Source: Phoronis pallida (Eukaryota; Phoronida; Phoronidae). Taken from it: DNA of 18,630 nt. The position numbers were made by a program, and so were the translations under genes. The stretch lies in NCBI GenBank assembly GCA_028565715.1, contig JAOXYC010185356.1:1-18630 (forward strand), written 5' to 3'. The stretch's first letter is position 1; each line of letters opens with the position of its first letter. Shown here piece after piece: positions 16,301 through 18,630 of this stretch. The notes beneath the pieces are model-generated. The model made no database searches and was not told the DNA's origin. It worked only from the letters and a program-made list of their open reading frames with translations.

Positions 16301-18630
16301 TGGATAGATGGGCAGCAAAAACCTCCGGAAAAATATACATCATAAAAAGAATACAAAGGGTGGGAGGAGGATAATAAAAAACTGTTGTCAGTTTGAAAAA
16401 CTCGGAGAATAACACAAATGTGCTTGTCAGATAGTTGATTGCCAAGCGAGAGACCGATATGTCACGTGAACTCACTTTGACAAAGGGTTAATTGCCAGGT
16501 AGTTCATTTAATTCTTTTAAAATTCTATTTATTTTTCCAGAAAACTCTGGATTCAAGAAGAGGTCAACAAGATTAAAGAAATCAATGGTCTAGGCGAGGT
16601 ATGTTATCATCCTAATCGTATCGCTACATTTAAAACTTTAGTGTGAAAATAATAATATTTTTTTATTAAATTTATTCACCATTGAACAAAGTGTTGCTGT
16701 AAAATCTATAGTAACATGTTTTAACTCTAGATAGTAAAATTCAAAATAGAATACTTTTCAGTTGTTCAATTTGAATTCTTTGTTTTTAATGATCTTTTCT
16801 CATCTTGGTAATATTTTGAATATCATAATGATTCTGAAACTTGAAATTAATTAACCACGATTTCTTTCTCTAGTTAACAGGAGAGTGGGAAGCCTTTCGA
16901 CAAGACACACTACACAACCAGCAGTCTATCCTGGACACTTATACACAGAATTTACGATTTCTATCAAATATCACAGAATCGGAGAATCCCGGTACTTAAC
17001 ATGCTTATCAGTTGTGTGTTTTGTTCAAGCTGTGCTTACTTGTTGTTGAGTAACACAGATAACACATTGCACTGACCAGCTTAGCGTGTGTTTAAATCAG
17101 TATGTTGCCAGTCTTACAATAAAACTTGATTTATTGAAAACTAGTTTTGGAAAATTGCCAAAACACGGGCTACTGATCAACTTACGAAAGAAAAGTAACC
17201 ACATGGGTTTTTAAACTTAAAAATTGTGTTTTACAAGTTGGTCATTTTTAAATTTCAAAATTTATTTGATTATTGGTTCAAAAAAGCATTTGGAAATGTT
17301 TAAATTTATTTGAAAGCAGGGACGGAGTAAAAAGCCTTGTTTATTCAATTTCAAAAGTTAAAGACTAAATTGCTACACGCTGCTTTAAGCATTCATGAAA
17401 CCATTAAGAACATCTCTGTTGTAACCTTTCCAATGATCTGTCCATTTGAAATCCATGCTTAAACTAATTACTAAAAGAATAGCATGTTTAATGCCATACA
17501 ATTTCAAGTGGAAAAGATCTCCTTCATCATCGAAATGGACTTTCAGACATGTCTTTCATCTATGTGTGTTGGTGTCTCAAGCTTTTGACTTCCTTCGCCT
17601 TTTGCATGCATAACAGAGAGTTGTGTCCCTTTAACAGTTTTCTCTTTCCAGTTTGTTATCTCTCAGAATTTCAGTTTCAGTGAGTCGGTTGGGTTGCGGT
17701 TCTCTCAATAGCTTCACAGCTTTTCAACTTTCCAATGGTTTCTTTTGAGGTTATATAATTCCTATTTTCTTTTCCTGGCTTAGCTTAATAACGCCTGTAC
17801 TGCCATCCGTGAAGAGAACATAGAATGCCTGTATGCAAGATTAATGATCTATCATCAAAACCTTAAAAATATTGATGATATAAAACAGCAAGGTGATCAT
17901 CATTTTCCTTATAAGGAGTCTTTAATTTCTTGATAAAGATTTTGATGTACAATACTGATTTTTGAATTCTATTTATTTTCCTAAATTATCTTGAAAAAAA
18001 ATCAATTTGAAGAGTCTTTTGCTAAAACTTTATTTTAAATTTATTGAGATTTTAATTATTATCTGTCATTATTGTAATATTTAAACGTGTCTTTTCTAAA
18101 TTTAAATGCCTTTCATTCTAAAATTTAGTGTTTCTAATGTTGCTTGATGCCTAAGTGATGCACGATTGTAGCTTTTTGTTTTTACTGTTCTTTTGTTGCA
18201 TGTTACCAATGATTTTAACGTTTGAATGAATTGTAAAACATTTGGGAATTGAACTTTATTTTAATTTTTACGAATTATCTTTTGTATTTACTATTTAAAG
18301 CCAAAATGTGTTTTATTACACTTTTTTATTCAAAGAAATAAATTAAAGTAATTTTTTATTAGCAATATTATGAAGCCTGGCATATTTTGATTAATTCACA
18401 AATGAAATGATTCAGAACCTAAGTACGGATTTAAAAAAAATTACTGTGAGTATACTTGAAAAATAGATTTAATAGCTAGTTTTAATCATTGATATTGAAT
18501 TCATGTATATTTCTTGTGAAGGTATAACATTCAAAGCCAGCTCAAAGAAAGCGAGTAAAGAGTTGGAGTTCTTGCCACTCAATCTTCATCTACAGCGGAT
18601 GTGGGTGACTAATGAGGAAACTAAGAAATG
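10248..18630 (+). CDS. INPP4: Inositol polyphosphate 4-phosphatase (INPP4 type), N-terminal half, partial at right edge
   Basis: INPP4 enzymes remove the 4-phosphate of PtdIns(3,4)P2 in the phosphoinositide 3-kinase pathway at endosomal and plasma membranes. The exons are 10248-10362, 10868-10932, 11434-11521, 12533-12730, 13300-13460, 14313-14429, 14786-14962, 15574-15761, 16541-16598, then 16874-16991 or 17784-17892, then 18522-beyond the window. With the first alternative they give 464 codons in one frame. Residues about 18-130 form a PH-like domain (KEGVLYIKEK, YIERWCKLKGNLLFYF, W111 in DRDSWIEALHIASYE). Residues about 157-300 form a C2 domain (DTFISVFVLTPPSSKW, TEVIEKNCNPSFSKTVSF, KLKLVLYNVRERLTN, LGTVQFSLIDL). 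From about 310 on it follows vertebrate INPP4A as I remember it: FRFPSTDGN, a QQLIKLW-EE helix, LGEL, ITFKASSKK and LEFLPLNLHLQRM. The CX5R phosphatase site must lie beyond the right edge. The ATG is chosen because the reading frame is continuous from it. Confidence 0.92.
10470..10542 (+). repeat. tRNA-like sequence (tRNA-derived SINE head or tRNA pseudogene), anticodon GGC
   Basis: A full cloverleaf can be drawn. The acceptor pairs GGCTGGA with TTCAGTT (three G-T pairs), D arm GCTT..GAGC, anticodon stem TCTGA/TCAGG with loop CCGGCAA, and T arm CTGGG-TTCGATT-CCCAG. Box A and box B fit RNA polymerase III consensus, and TTTT follows at 10546-10549. Position 33 is C rather than the near-universal T. 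The anticodon GGC would mean alanine, but pair 3-70 is C-G, not the G-U that alanine tRNAs need. The sequence after it (cagattttgtt) resembles that after the tRNA-like copy at 11875-12475, so a SINE is more likely than a working tRNA gene. Confidence 0.7.
10868..10932 (+). CDS. INPP4: INPP4 exon 2
   Basis: Encodes AYIERWCKLKGNLLFYFKTK plus DS, the RW-x-x-L-x-G-x-L-x-Y-F pattern of PH strands 2-3. Acceptor TTTTCAG, donor AGT|GTGAGT. Confidence 0.9.
11150..11356. repeat. Second pair of tRNA-like repeats in opposite orientation, INPP4 intron 2
   Basis: On the minus strand, 11220-11150 reads TTTTGATAGCTCAGTTGGTG then a GCCTTTGCCTAGTC-like anticodon region and a TAGACTGAACTCC tail. On the plus strand, 11311-11356 reads tattttgatagcttagtttg then tagagcacttgcc. 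Between them caaataaattg (11236-11246) and caatttatttg (11284-11294) are exact inverted repeats. The head-to-head layout resembles the pair at 5134-5301. Confidence 0.65.
11434..11521 (+). CDS. INPP4: INPP4 exon 3
   Basis: Encodes QSEPVGLIILERCTVELDMK and then EEMQFSFEL, middle strands of the PH domain. Acceptor TTTTTCAG, donor G|GTAAGA, ends in phase 1. Confidence 0.9.
11875..12475 (+). repeat. tRNA-like SINE copy interrupted by a foldback element
   Basis: The 5' part (11875-11933) has ggaacta, a box A (tagctcagttagtcgagc) and an anticodon arm, and breaks off inside the T arm at gggttagatt. The 3' part (12437-12475) resumes with gggttagatt, then tttcccag and gagttcc. The 5' ggaact pairs exactly with the 3' agttcc, which restores the acceptor stem. 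The insertion is therefore inside a once-intact tRNA-like head. Confidence 0.75.
11934..12436. mobile_element. Foldback element with arms of about 220 bp and a 10-bp target duplication
   Basis: The left arm 11972-12199 (228 nt) and right arm 12223-12436 (214 nt) are reverse complements around a 23-nt spacer. They differ by 8 substitutions and one 14-nt gap flanked by CAG. Left of the arm, 38 nt (11934-11971) have no partner. The decamer gggttagatt occurs at 11924-11933 and 12437-12446. No transposase is encoded. Long arms with a 9-10 bp duplication recall Foldback or Mutator-like non-autonomous elements. That class assignment is an inference. Confidence 0.85.
12533..12730 (+). CDS. INPP4: INPP4 exon 4
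   Basis: Encodes VFDGDERIQNMAATSEHDRD followed by SWIEALHIASYECMQMQ, the C-terminal PH helix with its conserved Trp. A predicted helical linker rich in Gln and Leu follows (LQSLREQINARTGRDP). Acceptor CATTCAG, donor G|GTAATT. Confidence 0.92.
13084..13246. repeat. Foldback element in INPP4 intron 4
   Basis: The 33-nt ends (13084-13116 and 13214-13246) are imperfect reverse complements, sharing the ggggattt/aaatcccc core and a gctaaa/tttagc block. The interior contains a self-complementary ccgaaagagcgcc-ttgggcgctttttcgg hairpin (about 13117-13145) and a second agagcgccc (13192-13200). Probably a small non-autonomous DNA element. Confidence 0.7.
13300..13460 (+). CDS. INPP4: INPP4 exon 5 (start of C2 domain)
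   Basis: Begins with an acidic stretch (DEPDNDDPSVEMCFRCDGLP) and continues TGPDTFISVFVLTPPSSKWV to LTKTEVIE. The pattern matches the first C2 strands of INPP4 proteins. Acceptor TTTCTAG, donor GAA|GTGAGT. Confidence 0.92.
13461..14312 (+). other. INPP4 intron 5
   Basis: 852 nt. The part at about 13530-13800 is clearly less AT-rich and has more CpG than the rest (for example gtccccgagttgagtcccc, ggcatcgaggtcgg, cgacaaacgcgctagc). No open frame or RNA fold stands out. It may be an older repeat insertion. Confidence 0.45.
14313..14429 (+). CDS. INPP4: INPP4 exon 6 (C2 domain)
   Basis: 39 codons starting KNCNPSFSKTVSFAMIANSS and ending LYNVRERLTNT. NPxFxK is the typical C2 turn after strand 3. 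Acceptor TTTTTCAG, donor ACA|GTAAGT. Confidence 0.92.
14482..14575. repeat. Perfect 46-bp palindrome with 2-nt centre
   Basis: The arms 14482-14527 and 14530-14575 are exact reverse complements with only TT between them. The arms start taataatcac and end gtgattatta. It lies in INPP4 intron 6. No clear target duplication longer than the terminal TA is visible, so its origin is open. Confidence 0.9.
14786..14962 (+). CDS. INPP4: INPP4 exon 7 (end of C2 domain)
   Basis: 59 codons starting TNQLGTVQFSLIDLVSADNN, then LRLTISNNEQLAVGHIIIMA ending in SSSGANAK. Acceptor ATTTCAG, donor AAG|GTTTGT. Confidence 0.91.
15008..15314. mobile_element. Non-autonomous hAT-type element with 8-bp target duplication
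   Basis: gtgttaac occurs at 15008-15015 and 15307-15314, directly flanking 15016-15306. The 8-bp duplication fits the nTnnnnAn preference of hAT elements. The inner ends are tagtgttggaacg and, in reverse complement, tagttttaggaat. Subterminal gattaatcg blocks occur near both ends. At 291 bp it has no transposase. It also contains TGACGTCA (15242-15249). It lies in INPP4 intron 7. Confidence 0.8.
15574..15761 (+). CDS. INPP4: INPP4 exon 8
   Basis: Starts with a strongly basic stretch (KRPPRKREKTKRRD), then YDNIISKSFRFPSTDGNEII and the YLGESKITFHLPQQL segment. RFPxTDGN and ES-x-x-x-x-x-PxQ are INPP4 landmarks. Acceptor TTTACAG, donor AT|GTAAGT. Confidence 0.92.
15888..15951. repeat. Foldback hairpin in INPP4 intron 8
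   Basis: gtcttcaacttaaaa (15888-15902) pairs perfectly with ttttaagttgaagac (15937-15951). The loop holds a second hairpin, aaccaagcc/ggttggtt. A weaker match continues outward (aagaaaag-rich on the left, cttgtttttctt on the right). Confidence 0.75.
15952..16540 (+). other. Rest of INPP4 intron 8
   Basis: AT-rich, no supported gene on either strand. A 10-bp inverted repeat tatccagaga (16212-16221) / tctctggata (16297-16306) may mark another decayed element. A long minus-strand open frame here is hydrophobic, has no recognisable motif and is treated as chance. Confidence 0.45.
16541..16598 (+). CDS. INPP4: INPP4 exon 9
   Basis: Encodes IKLWIQEEVNKIKEINGLGE, a predicted helix ending at the LGEL landmark. 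Acceptor TTTTCCAG, donor GAG|GTATGT, ends in phase 0. Confidence 0.9.
16874..16991 (+). CDS. INPP4: INPP4 exon 10a (likely mutually exclusive with 10b)
   Basis: 39 codons plus one base: LTGEWEAFRQDTLHNQQSIL then DTYTQNLRFLSNITESENP. It enters in phase 0 and leaves in phase 1. It keeps the Trp and the YxxNL spacing seen in vertebrate INPP4A at this place, so it is probably the ancestral form. Acceptor TTCTCTAG. The donor G|GTACTT is weak, unlike the near-consensus donors of most other exons. Confidence 0.9.
16992..17783 (+). other. Intron between alternative exons 10a and 10b
   Basis: 792 nt with no repeat that I can define. The last 150 nt before exon 10b carry several pyrimidine tracts and AG dinucleotides (ttttctctttccag near 17640-17652, ttatctctcag). 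These could be decoy acceptors or binding sites for polypyrimidine-tract proteins that help choose between the exons. This role is inferred. Confidence 0.45.
17784..17892 (+). CDS. INPP4: INPP4 exon 10b (alternative duplicate of exon 10a)
   Basis: 36 codons plus one base: LNNACTAIREENIECLYARL then MIYHQNLKNIDDIKQQ. It aligns without gaps to exon 10a over 36 residues with nine identities (L1, A7, R9, L20, Y23, Q25, N26, L27, I33) and shares its phases (0 in, 1 out). The acceptor is CCTGGCTTAG. The donor G|GTGATC is weak. The whole 109-nt frame is open, while the flanking intron is full of stops. It lacks the Trp of exon 10a. Confidence 0.78.
17893..18521 (+). other. Intron between exon 10b and exon 11
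   Basis: 629 nt, very AT-rich, with many homopolymer A and T runs. I see no further exon, repeat or RNA gene. Confidence 0.5.
18522..18630 (+). CDS. INPP4: INPP4 exon 11 (partial at window edge)
   Basis: Encodes GITFKASSKKASKELEFLPL then NLHLQRMWVTNEETKK and runs out of the window. FKASS-K and LEF-P-NLH-QRM are near-diagnostic for INPP4A/B. Acceptor CTTGTGAAG, preceded by only a modest pyrimidine tract. Confidence 0.9.

Noticed and set aside
16203-16475. Minus-strand hydrophobic open frame of 90 codons in INPP4 intron 8
   Set aside because: AT-rich DNA easily gives Phe/Ile/Leu-rich frames. No family pattern and no splice-linked partner exons.
1-18630. CRISPR array, bacterial operon or viral genome
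   Set aside because: No regular direct-repeat and spacer pattern. GT-AG introns throughout, and no ribosome binding sites or viral replication genes were seen.

Overview
The window is AT-rich animal nuclear DNA. Genes are split by many short GT-AG introns, so the coding sequence sits in small exons among long stop-filled stretches. Codon and intron style, compact introns of about 0.3-1.1 kb, tRNA-derived repeats and many foldback elements point to a non-vertebrate metazoan (a marine lophotrochozoan or invertebrate deuterostome would fit). I cannot name the species from the sequence alone.

Layout. (1) 294-3113, minus strand: a complete four-exon gene (148 codons) for a small protein with two adjacent membrane segments and a proline-rich tail. 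(2) 4960-7646, minus strand: a tandem paralogue (158 codons) with the same four exons, the same intron phases (2, 0, 2) and the same C-terminal ending VKDKTF. I do not recognise the family. (3) About 7.65-10.2 kb: the divergent intergenic region, with a plausible promoter near 9.32-9.42 kb. (4) 10248-18630, plus strand: the N-terminal half of an inositol polyphosphate 4-phosphatase (INPP4) gene, running off the right end. Eleven exons encode a PH domain, a C2 domain and the following INPP4 region. The catalytic domain lies beyond the window.

The most interesting coding observation is in the INPP4 gene. Exon 16874-16991 is followed by an unannotated-looking second exon, 17784-17892. It is a diverged, ungapped copy of the same segment with the same phases (0 in, 1 out). 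Using both, or neither, gives an immediate in-frame stop, so the pair has the hallmarks of mutually exclusive exons.

The introns are crowded with foldback (inverted-repeat) elements and tRNA-like repeats. They include a 46-bp perfect palindrome, a hAT-type element with an exact 8-bp target duplication, and a foldback of about 500 bp inserted inside the T-loop of a tRNA-like SINE with a 10-bp duplication. The two arms of that foldback differ mostly by CpG transitions. Coordinates were read by eye and could be off by a base at splice sites.
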